Virus record (IMG/VR): IMGVR_UViG_3300033149_003115
Span: 49,898-113,897 of that record
Reading direction: 5' to 3' (one strand)
DNA: 64,000 nt
Origin: a virus
Made by a program: the position numbers and the translations under genes. Numbering within the stretch: position 1 is the stretch's first letter; each line of letters begins with the position of its first letter. A model generated the notes under the pieces. It saw only the letters and a program-made list of their open reading frames with translations, made no database searches and was not told the DNA's origin. Below are positions 48,476-57,380 of the stretch, piece by piece.

Positions 48476-48657
48476 AGTCTAATAGCTATGATTTTAAGAA
48501 AGCATCTGAGATATACAAGAGCTTCACTGACATACAGAGACTATGGTTGTCTGTTATGCTGGAGGAGGAGAAGGGACAAGAGAGATCCCAGTACAAGCTA
48601 CAGGAGACAGCTAACAAGGTGTTTGGAGGTAGAGCAAGGAGGAGGAGGATGATATAA
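48074..48657 (+). CDS. Frameshifted tail assembly chaperone (gpGT-like fusion)
   Basis: Predicted -1 frameshift product: 119 codons of the chaperone up to nt 48430, then the -1 frame from 48430 to the stop at 48655-48657, giving about 194 residues. The extension (FYYILKSNSYDFKKASEIYKS ... MLEEEKGQE ... ARRRRMI) has no start codon of its own in a useful place and fills the 180-bp gap before the tape measure exactly, with stop and next ATG one base apart. Its start EFYYILKS with a following helix is typical of the T domain of tail chaperones. Confidence 0.85.
48424..48464 (+). promoter_or_regulatory. Programmed -1 ribosomal frameshift signal
   Basis: The slippery heptamer T_TTT_TTA is in register with the zero frame (GAT TTT TTA). 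Immediately downstream, GAACTCC (48431-48437) pairs with GGAGTTC (48456-48462), extendable to 9 bp by including T48429-A48430 with T48463-A48464. Hairpin plus slippery site form a complete signal, although the spacer is nearly zero instead of the usual 5-9 bases. Confidence 0.8.
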
Positions 48658-48658
48658 A

Positions 48659-50242
48659 ATGTCATACGATAAGGATATAGGAATAGGTATTAAGATTGAA
48701 GTAGACCCTACCACATTTGAGCAGACTAAGGCTAGATTAACTGAGATAGCTACTGTGCTTGAAAAGATAAGCTCAGTCTCCTCAAAGAAGCTAACCCTAG
48801 CTCTTGATGAGGTATCATCATCAGCTAAGAAGACAGCTCAAGCATCTGCTCAGGCTGGTAGACAAATACAGGAGGGGTTGTCTGTCAATGGTACTCCTTT
48901 GTCATCCCTCATAAACCAGTATTCAAACCTGAACACTGTGGTGTCCGACTCTGATGCAGTGTTTGAGGATCTATGGGATGTCCTGGAGAGGGTAAGAAGT
49001 AAGCAGATGACTGCTAAGAAAGGGATGATGGAGTTCAATGATGTCCTTGGAGCATCCACTCCAGTCGTGAGGATGCTGGTGAAGGGATGGGAAAACGTAG
49101 AGGCTATGGCTAAGCAGATGGGGATCAGTGCAGATGACCTAGCTAAGAGGATGCTAAAAGGAGAGATAGCATACTCCAGACAAAGAATAGGATCAATATA
49201 CCTTAACAGAGCTCTAGCTCAACAAGCTCAGGTCTTCAAGTCTGTTAGACTAGGGATGGGAGCTTATGGAACAGCTCTACAGTCACTGGGTAGGACAATG
49301 TTCTGGGTAGGACTAGGATCAATGTTCATAATGATGTCATGGGCTAGGATGCAAAGGAGAGCTAAGCAAGTCACTGCGTCTGCCTTTAGCTTAAAGAGAG
49401 CCTATGTGGATCTGTATCAGGCTCAGTCTAACCTGAAAGAGACCATGCTTGAATATGGGAAAACATCTAAAGAAGCTGTCTTAGCTCAGCTGAGACTGGA
49501 AGAGGCTCAGATGAGGGTTACCCAAGCTGAGGACAATGTGAGATCAGCTACTGAGCAGAATATTTATGCAACTGCTATGTGGATATTTGGAATGGTTCCC
49601 ACATACATCAGAGCTTCATTTGAGATGACCAGTTCTCTAGCTATGCTGACAGCAGCTAAATATCAGGTAGCAGGAGCCTCTATGGTTGAAGCTGCGGGTC
49701 AGAACGCAGCTGCTGGAGCAATCACTATTCATATCCCATTAATAGGAGGTGTCACACTAGCCTACTGGCAATGGGCACTAGCAATAGGAGCTGTGACATT
49801 TGGTCTTAACATATTAATAGGGTTATTAACACAGCAATACGCCATGAGCCAGGCTGAGGCTAGGATAAAGAAGGTGAGAGAGGAAACAGAGAAGTGGGAG
49901 GATGTATTAACTGGACATTCATTAGTGGACTCTTTAGAAGCTACCAGAAATAAGATGATGGAAACCAATCTAAGTACCAAGGAGCTTTCATATTCATTAT
50001 CAAGATTACCTCTAAGATCTCATAGTCCTCTAGAAATTAAAACCACCAGTGGATGGGTAGAAATGAGTAATCTAAATGCTGATCTCAAAGGGTTAGGAGC
50101 AGTGTCTAGTACTAGAAGTGTTAACATTAGTGTCAATGGACCCTGGTATATCAGAGAAGAAGCTGATATTACCAAAATAGCAAAGAAGATCAAGCAGATG
50201 GAAATGAGAGGTATAAGGAATAGTACTGGAGGCAAGATATAA
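48659..50242 (+). CDS. Tape measure protein
   Basis: A 527-residue protein: N-terminal coiled-coil half (QTKARLTEIATVLEKIS, SSAKKTAQASAQAGRQ), a hydrophobic central part with several predicted membrane-like helices (MFWVGLGSMFIMMSWA; MWIFGMVPTYIRASF; WALAIGAVTFGLNILIGLL), and a C-terminal RSHSPLEI / VNISVNGPWYIREEADITKIAKKI signature shared by many tape measures. Its length would set a short tail, roughly 80 nm by the usual 1.5 Angstrom per residue rule. The hydrophobic middle is the part that enters the host membrane. Confidence 0.85.
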   Translation: MSYDKDIGIGIKIEVDPTTFEQTKARLTEIATVLEKISSVSSKKLTLALDEVSSSAKKTAQASAQAGRQIQEGLSVNGTPLSSLINQYSNLNTVVSDSDAVFEDLWDVLERVRSKQMTAKKGMMEFNDVLGASTPVVRMLVKGWENVEAMAKQMGISADDLAKRMLKGEIAYSRQRIGSIYLNRALAQQAQVFKSVRLGMGAYGTALQSLGRTMFWVGLGSMFIMMSWARMQRRAKQVTASAFSLKRAYVDLYQAQSNLKETMLEYGKTSKEAVLAQLRLEEAQMRVTQAEDNVRSATEQNIYATAMWIFGMVPTYIRASFEMTSSLAMLTAAKYQVAGASMVEAAGQNAAAGAITIHIPLIGGVTLAYWQWALAIGAVTFGLNILIGLLTQQYAMSQAEARIKKVREETEKWEDVLTGHSLVDSLEATRNKMMETNLSTKELSYSLSRLPLRSHSPLEIKTTSGWVEMSNLNADLKGLGAVSSTRSVNISVNGPWYIREEADITKIAKKIKQMEMRGIRNSTGGKI

Positions 50243-50278
50243 CGATAATTCATAGTCCTCTCATTGAGGTGATGAGAC

Positions 50279-53017
50279 ATGAGTAATCCATCTTTGGAAG
50301 CTAGAGCCTCAGTAGAGTGCTTTCAATCAGTGGGGTATATGAATGATGGTCTACATCCCTATAACTCATCCACATCTCCTTATGGGTTTGTCCTGGATGG
50401 GGCTATGTATAGTACAGACAAAGATGTAGGATCTCTCATCACCACTTATCCAAGCTACACCACAATATGGGCTAACCTCGTATTAAATGACAACACCCTG
50501 AGTGTTTCTGATTATCCTTATGTAATAGTGAGAGGAAAGCAGATCTCAGACTCTGCTAACTGGAAGTTTGGTGTTAAGTACACTGACAATAGTGAGACAT
50601 TCTCTCCTCTATATTCTAACACAACATGGGACAGATATGTCCTAGCTCCAGACACTCTAAAATCCTATCAGTCCATAGCTCTAGCATGTCAGGGGACAGC
50701 TTACTTTGATTATGTGTGTATTTCTAGCACTATCCCAATGACATTACATCCTTTAAGCATGACTGTAGATAGGCTACTAACTGAGGAGATCAGTTCAGCT
50801 GAGATAACACTGGATTACGAGGATGTTAAGGATGTTAGCTTCTTAGGGTCTCATCTCAAGATCTGGTTAGCTAAGGAGACTATAGTCACTACTGAGGACT
50901 ATCATAAGGTTTTCACTGGTAAGGTTGAGAAGGTCTCTAAGACCATACAAGGACACACTCCAAGGGATCTGGTGATCGAGGCTACTGGATATGGGAAGTA
51001 CCTACAAAAGAAGATGTTAGGTCATCTAAAGGTCTATGATGGACGTATTCATGACATAGTTAGAGGTATGGTATCGGATCTGGTGGAGGATGGACTAATA
51101 ACATCTAACAGTATCAGTACATTCTCAGATCACACAAGGAAGAAGCTAACATCCAATCAGTCTGTCTTTGATGCATTGGTGGATCTAGCTGAGGACTATG
51201 GAGCTGACTTCTATGTTGATATTGGAGGAGATCTCAACTTCTTTAGAAAAGGTACCAGGGTGAATACTATCAACATAGATGTTGATGAGACTGTGGAGTA
51301 CCCATACTCAGAGGACATTAATAGCCTTATAAACTACCAGGAAGTGGTTGGTCTAGATGGTAAGACCCTGGGAACTGATCTTGAATACTCAGACTCTACT
51401 GTCAACTGGAGCTGTAGTGGGATCCTGGCTGAGGACACTGATATATATGATCCAGCTGGTAACCCTCCATCCATTAGATGTTCACTCCCCTCTGGAGGGA
51501 CTATATGGTTTGCTAGGGACATGGGAACATTAGATCTCTCCTTGGGAGGAGTCCTCCACTTTAGCTTACAGCTCAAGACATTGAGACCTGAGGATCTCAA
51601 ATCTCCTACTCCTAAGATAAGAACATATTTCATAGGTCCTGAGGGTCAGTACTTTGTTGATGTAGAAGCATCAGGAGGTCTCTCTGCTAGGAGATCACTC
51701 TATAGGTATGATGGGATCGAGTACCCGATGTATGTAAATAACTTCTATTTCTGGTATTACCCAATGACCAGGATAGATATCCCTTTTAACTACAAAGCAG
51801 GAACGGAGGAGCAGACAATAGGGACTAACCCAGACTGGTCTGAGATTAACACTATAAAGGTGGAGATCCTGGATCCCTTACCAAGTACTCTAGCTGTGGC
51901 ATGGCTAGACAACATGAGCATAGATGGTGTGTATTATTCTGCTACGATCAGTAATACCTTGTCTATTAAGGAGTATGGCAGATCAGAGGGAGTACCAATA
52001 GGACCTGATCCCTCTCTTGACACTCCTGATAAGTGTACACTAATGGCTAGCTTGATAGTAGCTACTTACAAGGATCCCATTAGGGTGATCGAAGATGTCA
52101 AGACGATCAGGAGCTTTGATTATAACCTAGGGGATGAATGTACTCTAAGTGTCAAAGAGATGTCTAGTGTTCCAGTCATACTGAGAAACATCAGACATGA
52201 GCTAGAAGGGATGAATTTTGATACTTATCTGACCTTCTCTAAGCGATATATACCATCAGCTGAGAAGCTACTAGCCACAGCTAAGAAGCAGCTAGAGGCT
52301 TATGGATGGAATATAGAGGCATGGAAGAGAGCCAAACAACCAACTAACATCACCCCTACCAGATCTGAGGAAATAGAATTCTGGGAAACAGATCTAGAAT
52401 TTCCTAGAGCAGCTTTAGTCAGTGCAGCTTTTGCAGTTTCATTAGGAGATAGTACAAGCAATTATGAATTAAAACACAGTGAATATTTCAATACATTTGA
52501 AGTGGGTGGAGGCGGATATTATAGACTTAAAGTAGCTAATGCATATGATACTCAACCAGGGTTTCATGCTAAAGGAAGATCAATACGAGGCAATAACAAA
52601 ATACAATTTAGATTTAAGGTAATACCAGATTTATGCAATACTACTATTTCAACAAGACAGATCTATATTGGAATACGAGATCCTGATTCAAGCACTGGGT
52701 ACTCTTTCTATTTTGAAGCTCCACCAGGCACAAGTAATGGTGGTTCGCTGTATTTCAGAATAGATGCTGATACATGGGGTTCTCAAGAAGCAATTGGAAC
52801 ATGGACATCTGGAAACACGTATGATTGTTGGGCTATTATAAATCCAGACATTGATGCAGTTCATGTGTATGTAAATGAACAGTTTAAATGTTCAGTATCG
52901 CCTTTAGTGTCAGGAACTTTTTATCCAATAGATGTCACTACTGCTACTCAGAATGCTACGATGGATGCTACTTTACAGGTAGAAATATTTGGATATCAGG
53001 TAGCTCAGGCATGGTGA
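50279..53017 (+). CDS. Tail hub/distal tail protein with jelly-roll C-terminus
   Basis: A 912-residue tail-tip protein. Residues 1-~155 are beta-rich (galectin- or CBM-like: SANWKFGVKYTD, YFDYVCISSTIP). Residues ~160-330 resemble the baseplate hub (gp27-like: ITLDYEDVKDV, VFTGKVEKVSK, DLVIEATGYGKYL, ADFYVDIGGDLNFF). A second beta domain follows (~370-540), then a linker helix (KLLATAKKQLEAYGWN). The last ~200 residues (from nt 52380) form another lectin-like sandwich (NKIQFRFKVIP ... YTYDCWAII-type strands) in notably A/T-rich DNA, suggesting an acquired adhesion domain. GAGGTGATGAG precedes the ATG. Confidence 0.75.
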   Translation: MSNPSLEARASVECFQSVGYMNDGLHPYNSSTSPYGFVLDGAMYSTDKDVGSLITTYPSYTTIWANLVLNDNTLSVSDYPYVIVRGKQISDSANWKFGVKYTDNSETFSPLYSNTTWDRYVLAPDTLKSYQSIALACQGTAYFDYVCISSTIPMTLHPLSMTVDRLLTEEISSAEITLDYEDVKDVSFLGSHLKIWLAKETIVTTEDYHKVFTGKVEKVSKTIQGHTPRDLVIEATGYGKYLQKKMLGHLKVYDGRIHDIVRGMVSDLVEDGLITSNSISTFSDHTRKKLTSNQSVFDALVDLAEDYGADFYVDIGGDLNFFRKGTRVNTINIDVDETVEYPYSEDINSLINYQEVVGLDGKTLGTDLEYSDSTVNWSCSGILAEDTDIYDPAGNPPSIRCSLPSGGTIWFARDMGTLDLSLGGVLHFSLQLKTLRPEDLKSPTPKIRTYFIGPEGQYFVDVEASGGLSARRSLYRYDGIEYPMYVNNFYFWYYPMTRIDIPFNYKAGTEEQTIGTNPDWSEINTIKVEILDPLPSTLAVAWLDNMSIDGVYYSATISNTLSIKEYGRSEGVPIGPDPSLDTPDKCTLMASLIVATYKDPIRVIEDVKTIRSFDYNLGDECTLSVKEMSSVPVILRNIRHELEGMNFDTYLTFSKRYIPSAEKLLATAKKQLEAYGWNIEAWKRAKQPTNITPTRSEEIEFWETDLEFPRAALVSAAFAVSLGDSTSNYELKHSEYFNTFEVGGGGYYRLKVANAYDTQPGFHAKGRSIRGNNKIQFRFKVIPDLCNTTISTRQIYIGIRDPDSSTGYSFYFEAPPGTSNGGSLYFRIDADTWGSQEAIGTWTSGNTYDCWAIINPDIDAVHVYVNEQFKCSVSPLVSGTFYPIDVTTATQNATMDATLQVEIFGYQVAQAW

Positions 53018-53115
53018 TGATGACTATGGGAGAATTAAATGAATTGAAGAAATCGAATCCATATTTCTGGTATTTGGAATGGAGGGATGCTCTTGTCAAT
53101 AGCAATACCAGCTAG
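53017..53115 (+). CDS. Short frame after the hub gene (remnant or micro-gene)
   Basis: A 32-residue frame (MGELNELKKSNPYFWYLEWRD) starting at the hub's stop and running into the next gene. The composition is protein-like but there is no clear ribosome binding site. It may be the leftover end of the original hub C-terminus after domain replacement, or a very small gene. Confidence 0.25.
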   Translation: MMTMGELNELKKSNPYFWYLEWRDALVNSNTS

Positions 53116-53734
53116 AGTGATCACTAAGATAGGAACACTATTCAAGCGTAGAGTGGAGAACATAGCTATCTATCTACTTACTAAGATAAACATCCTCATG
53201 GTCTACTTGATCACTCTAAAGGATCTTTGTAATATCATCCTCATCCTACCTTTCATCATCAATGTGAATGCGTATATCAAGCTCTTACTAAGAGAGATAG
53301 AGCACCTGATGATCTCTGAGCTATCGAGGATATGGTTAAGGTTTAGTAAGAGCATCTCCATCATGGACAAGATCATTCTACACTTCTACGCATCAAGCTC
53401 AATCATCACTGATAAGATCTTAAACCTTAAGATCAAGATGCCAGAGTCTCTAGAAGTACTGGATCTCCTCAAGATCACTTTAGATCTAGGTAAGAACATA
53501 TCAATAAATGAGATCCTGAACTACTTCCTAGTATGGTCAGAGAGTGTAAATATCTCAAGACATATCAAGCTAAGCCTAAGAGGTCTAGTGGACTCTCTTG
53601 GAATATCAGATGATCTAGGATATAATGTTAAATTATCTAAAGACATAACAATAGAGGACAGTATGAGCTACACTCTACAAGGAGAGTATATAAGGTTCGA
53701 TATTGGTAGATTTGATATAGGGAGGATAGGATAA
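53087..53734 (+). CDS. Tail protein built of short SxxxD beta-repeats
   Basis: A 215-residue protein. From about residue 90 it consists of units of 16-20 residues of the form S-hydrophobic-x-hydrophobic-x-D-x-hydrophobic (SISIMDKIILHF, SSIITDKILNLKI, SLEVLDLLKITLDL, NISINEILNYFL, SVNISRHIKLSL, SLGISDDLGYNV, DITIEDSMSYTL). Such repeats build beta-solenoid or fibrous stalks in tail fibres. The first 90 residues look like degenerate units. It ends with a doubled RFDIGR. The same repeat returns in the protein at 56172. Likely a tail fibre stalk. Confidence 0.6.
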   Translation: MLLSIAIPARVITKIGTLFKRRVENIAIYLLTKINILMVYLITLKDLCNIILILPFIINVNAYIKLLLREIEHLMISELSRIWLRFSKSISIMDKIILHFYASSSIITDKILNLKIKMPESLEVLDLLKITLDLGKNISINEILNYFLVWSESVNISRHIKLSLRGLVDSLGISDDLGYNVKLSKDITIEDSMSYTLQGEYIRFDIGRFDIGRIG

Positions 53735-53735
53735 A

Positions 53736-56159
53736 GTGCCAATTACTCACTCCAGTGTAGCTGTGTCTGGAGAGACACTGTGGGCTAATGCATGGAATGC
53801 TGATCACAAGATAACAGATGTTATACCTACTAGTGTTAATGTTTATGATCTGGGTAGCACTAGCTATGAGTTTAGAAATGCTTACTTAGGTGGGACTTTA
53901 TTCCTTGGTACTAACTCAGATGTAAATTTGTATCGTTCAGGTACGGATATCTTGAAAACGGATGATTTATTAATCTTAGGAGATGGTACTAATAAAGATC
54001 TACTAGTATTTAACACCGAGAGATCCTGGAGATTCACAACCAAAGACACTGGAGCTAGCACTAAATTAATTCTTAAGACTGATGTGAATGCTAAAGCTTT
54101 CCAGATTTGCAGAAACGATGATGAATCAATACTTTCGATTTATGCTAACACTCTTGATCCTGAAGTTACAGTCAATGGAAGCTTAATTGTAAATGATCAG
54201 CTTCAGCTCCCTGTACAAGGATCAAGCGGTGGTATACTGATAGGAGGAGATGTTCAGTTATACCGTTATGGTGCTAATGTTTTAAGAACACCAGATCAAA
54301 TAGATGTTGAGACAAAGATATGGTGTGGTGGACCTGTTGATGCTGAGAGATTGTGGATAGGTGGAACTGAAATAATAGATAGCTCAAGGATACTGAAGAA
54401 TATTGCTTCTATTGCTCAGAGTCTTCTTCCAGATGCGGATAACACGAGAGATTTAGGAAGTTCAAGCTATAGGTGGAGAGACTTAAGACTCTCTGGGGAT
54501 GCCTATATCGGTGGTGATGCTCTTATAAGTGGTGTTCTGGACAATCCATATATCAATGCTTATTCAAGTGATTATGGACTCGTTCTTTACTTACCATTTG
54601 AAGAGGGAACTGGAACTTCGGTCTATGACGAATCTCCTCATGGGAATGATGGAACTGTTTATGGTACTCTTTCTGGAACGGTTTACGGGGCATCTTGGGT
54701 TGATGGAAAGTATGACAAGGCTTTAGGCTTTGATGGTGATAACGACTATGTGGAACTGTCAGAACCTCTAACTATTTTTGATAAATCTTTCACAGTTTCC
54801 ATGTGGGTTTGGGCAGATTCAACGATTTCTGGAAGATGGGGGATTCTTCTTGGTGATTATAATCTTGGAGGAATAGATGTTAATTTTGAAATAGTCGAGA
54901 ATGGCAAAATACGATTTTATTGGGCTGGAAATCCAGATCTCAGAGGCACAAAGACTCTGGAAACGGAAAAATGGTATCTCATAACTTTTGTCAGGGATAA
55001 AGACGCTGAAACAGTCAAGGGTTATGTTAATGATGAGCTTGACATTAACTATAGTGGGGCAATATCTGATAAGACTGCAACCGTTCCACATAGAATTGGC
55101 AGAGATGCAAGAACGGGTGATACTGCTTTCGGACCAGGTATTATCGATGATGTTCGTATTTATAACCGAGCCTTAACTGAAGAGGAAATCCAGCAACTAT
55201 ATCAAGGCAAGGACATCGGTGGTGGTCGTGTTCTCTGCTTACGCTTCGATGAAGGAGAAGGTACTACGGTTTACAGCGATAACTGGTGTGATGGGAAGTA
55301 TGGGAAGGCGTTGAGCTTCGACGGCGAAGACGATTTCGCTCTTATAGACGACTCACCATCCTTGCATATTGCCGATGGAACAATAATATTTTGGGTGAAT
55401 AAACTTGCTAATCACGAAGTTACTGCTGACTTCCTGAATAAAAACAGGGGGGGACGCCATGAAGGTGACTTACATATTGGATTAAGAGCTGACGAAAACA
55501 TCGAGATTTGGCTAGACGATGGTGTAGACGAGCATTATGTTACTTCAGGTGTCCTTGGAGGAGGCTGGTATCACGTAGCTTTCACATTCGGTTCTGGCGG
55601 AATGAAATTGTATATTAACAGCGAACTTGTAGACACCAACGCTTACACGGGAGGAATTGAAAATAATACCTGGAAAATAAGCTTGGGAGCAGGAACAGAG
55701 ATAGGGACGGGACTCTGTAAGGTTGAGGGTTTAGATGAGGTTCGCATCTACAACCGAGCTCTCACACTAGAAGAGATAAGAGCTCTATACTTAGCTGGTA
55801 AATCAAGATATTCCAGAAGCATAGTTGTATCAGATAAGTTTAGAATATTTAGCACTTCTCTATCAGAGCTACTAAGGTTAACAACCACAAATCTAAACCT
55901 CAGTGTGTCACTCTTGCCATTATCAGATAGTGTTTATGACATTGGATCATCGAGCTATAAATGGAAAAACCTGTACATCACTAACACTATTAACTTTGGT
56001 ACAGACACCAACCTATATAGGAAGTCAGCTGATCTCTTAGCAACAGATGATGACTTTGATTTCAATCAACATCAAGCTAAGCAGTTTGTGATAGAGAACA
56101 GAACCAGTGATCCTAGCTCTCCAGTTGAGGGACAGCTATGGATCAGGACAGACCTATAG
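53736..56159 (+). CDS. Tail fibre with two laminin-G-like domains
   Basis: An 807-residue fibre starting at GTG two bases after the previous stop. Fibre-shaft motifs of the type D(L/I)GS(S/T)SY+W+(N/D)L occur three times (near residues 38, 239 and 742). Between them lie two LamG/concanavalin-like domains: ~285-490 (YLPFEEGTGTSVYDESPHGNDG ... VRIYNRALTEEEIQQLY) and ~498-690 (LRFDEGEGTTVY ... VRIYNRALTLEEIRALY). Such domains bind glycans. Their DNA uses CGT, CGC and CGA arginine codons, which the rest of the late region avoids, so the cassette was probably acquired recently. Confidence 0.85.
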   Translation: MPITHSSVAVSGETLWANAWNADHKITDVIPTSVNVYDLGSTSYEFRNAYLGGTLFLGTNSDVNLYRSGTDILKTDDLLILGDGTNKDLLVFNTERSWRFTTKDTGASTKLILKTDVNAKAFQICRNDDESILSIYANTLDPEVTVNGSLIVNDQLQLPVQGSSGGILIGGDVQLYRYGANVLRTPDQIDVETKIWCGGPVDAERLWIGGTEIIDSSRILKNIASIAQSLLPDADNTRDLGSSSYRWRDLRLSGDAYIGGDALISGVLDNPYINAYSSDYGLVLYLPFEEGTGTSVYDESPHGNDGTVYGTLSGTVYGASWVDGKYDKALGFDGDNDYVELSEPLTIFDKSFTVSMWVWADSTISGRWGILLGDYNLGGIDVNFEIVENGKIRFYWAGNPDLRGTKTLETEKWYLITFVRDKDAETVKGYVNDELDINYSGAISDKTATVPHRIGRDARTGDTAFGPGIIDDVRIYNRALTEEEIQQLYQGKDIGGGRVLCLRFDEGEGTTVYSDNWCDGKYGKALSFDGEDDFALIDDSPSLHIADGTIIFWVNKLANHEVTADFLNKNRGGRHEGDLHIGLRADENIEIWLDDGVDEHYVTSGVLGGGWYHVAFTFGSGGMKLYINSELVDTNAYTGGIENNTWKISLGAGTEIGTGLCKVEGLDEVRIYNRALTLEEIRALYLAGKSRYSRSIVVSDKFRIFSTSLSELLRLTTTNLNLSVSLLPLSDSVYDIGSSSYKWKNLYITNTINFGTDTNLYRKSADLLATDDDFDFNQHQAKQFVIENRTSDPSSPVEGQLWIRTDL

Positions 56160-56171
56160 GAGATATGAGAC

Positions 56172-56936
56172 ATGTCAGAGACTATTAGTCTAAGAGTACG
56201 GGTCTACCATGCTGGTAAGATCAGGACACTGAGGGAGAGTACCGCTAGTCCTCTAAGATTAAACATAGGAGGAGAGACTTACTATCTGGAGCTAGTGGAA
56301 CCAACCAATAGGTTTTCCAGTCCTGTCAGAGTGTATCACGGAGGACAGGTGTGGGCTATAGCCTATGGAGATATTATAGTACTTGTAGAATCCCTTGTCA
56401 TAGACGAGTTCTTGAAGTTAGTGTTAAGGTTAATTAAGAGCATTACGGTCCTAGAAAAGCTAAAGATAGACACAATAATCAAAGAGATCATTAGTGTAAC
56501 TAGACATCTTAAAATGAGGTTAAGCTTACCGAATGAGATCATGTCGATCATGGATATTCTCAAGCTCAGACTAAGGATGAGCAAAGCAATTGATATAGCA
56601 GAGGACTGGCTAGCTGAGAAGACATGTGCTACCTGCTATAGCTGTGATACATGTCAAATCTGTGATTCATGTGAGACCTGTGTAACCTGTGAAACCTCTG
56701 AAGTATGTCCATCCTGTGAGATCTGTAACACCTGTGATGTTTGTGACACCTGTCAAAGCTGCATTGGTTGTCAACACTGTGTGGTCTGTTATGGAAGCTG
56801 CTACACATCTTGTCAGAGCTGTTACTCGTGTATGGCTTGTGAGACTTGTGATGTATGTGATTCATGTCAGAGCTGTAATGTGTGTGACGCATGTGATGTA
56901 TGTGAGGTCTGTTATGCTGACTTCTACATTTCATAG
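56172..56936 (+). CDS. Tail protein with C-terminal Cys-x-x repeat domain
   Basis: A 254-residue protein in three parts. Residues 1-66: strand-rich head with two RVYHxG motifs (RVRVYHAGK, PVRVYHGGQVWAIAYG) seen in tail-associated proteins. Residues 70-150: the same SxxxD short repeats as the protein at 53087. Residues 152-247: 31 cysteines, one every third residue, broken only by a Ser at 176 and two four-residue steps at 206-214. The intervening residues are mostly D, E, Q, N, S, T, V. It is followed by a pure Cys-x-x protein and a radical SAM maturase. It would be anchored in the tail by its N-terminal parts, displaying a modified or metal-loaded cysteine rod. Confidence 0.8.
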   Translation: MSETISLRVRVYHAGKIRTLRESTASPLRLNIGGETYYLELVEPTNRFSSPVRVYHGGQVWAIAYGDIIVLVESLVIDEFLKLVLRLIKSITVLEKLKIDTIIKEIISVTRHLKMRLSLPNEIMSIMDILKLRLRMSKAIDIAEDWLAEKTCATCYSCDTCQICDSCETCVTCETSEVCPSCEICNTCDVCDTCQSCIGCQHCVVCYGSCYTSCQSCYSCMACETCDVCDSCQSCNVCDACDVCEVCYADFYIS

Positions 56937-57380
56937 AGGAGTGATGAAAGGATGACAATTAGCTGTACCAATTGTGACACGTGCCAGAGCTGTGTTGTGT
57001 GTGAGGTTTGCTATTCATGTGATGTCTGTGATGCTTGCAATACATGTGTGACCTGTCAGACTTGTGATATCTGTGAGCTATGTGATGTCTGTGATTCATG
57101 CAACACTTGTGAATTTTGTCATTCCTGTGACTGGTGTGTAGTTTGTCAAGCTTGTAATTCTTGCCAGTCGTGTGTGACATGTGAGAAGTGTGATTCATGT
57201 TTTAGCTGCTATAGTTGTGAGAACTGTGACTCGTGTGAACTATGCGTGACCTGTCAGCTGGTGATATAGGGAGTGAGTTATAAACATGTCAAGATGTATA
57301 GAGTGTGAGGTATGTGTAATGACACAAAACCCTAGATGTTCTAGCTGTTACACCTGTCAGAAGTGTGTGACGTGTCAGAT
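56622..57380 (+). repeat. DNA encoding period-3 cysteine repeats (three genes)
   Basis: Across three consecutive genes the DNA repeats a nine-base theme, TGT-NNN-NNN, with frequent TGTGATGTCTGTGA-like units. The third bases vary, so the cysteine pattern is kept by selection on protein and not simply by recent slippage. Confidence 0.75.
56952..57269 (+). CDS. Pure Cys-x-x repeat protein (33 cysteines)
   Basis: A 105-residue protein with cysteine at every third position from residue 5 to 101, 33 in a row without one break. The x-x pairs are polar or small (DT, QS, EV, DS, NT, EK). There is no signal peptide. The only parts outside the repeat are MTIS and the final QLVI. Strict period 3 would line all thiols on one face of an extended (polyproline-II or 3-10-like) chain. 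It stands between another Cys-x-x tail protein and a radical SAM/SPASM enzyme, so it is the best candidate for that enzyme's substrate. GAGTGATGAAAGG precedes the ATG. Confidence 0.85.
   Translation: MTISCTNCDTCQSCVVCEVCYSCDVCDACNTCVTCQTCDICELCDVCDSCNTCEFCHSCDWCVVCQACNSCQSCVTCEKCDSCFSCYSCENCDSCELCVTCQLVI

Noticed and set aside
56622-57380. CRISPR-like repeat array
   Set aside because: The periodicity is nine bases in coding frame with variable third bases and no unique spacers; it encodes Cys-x-x protein repeats.
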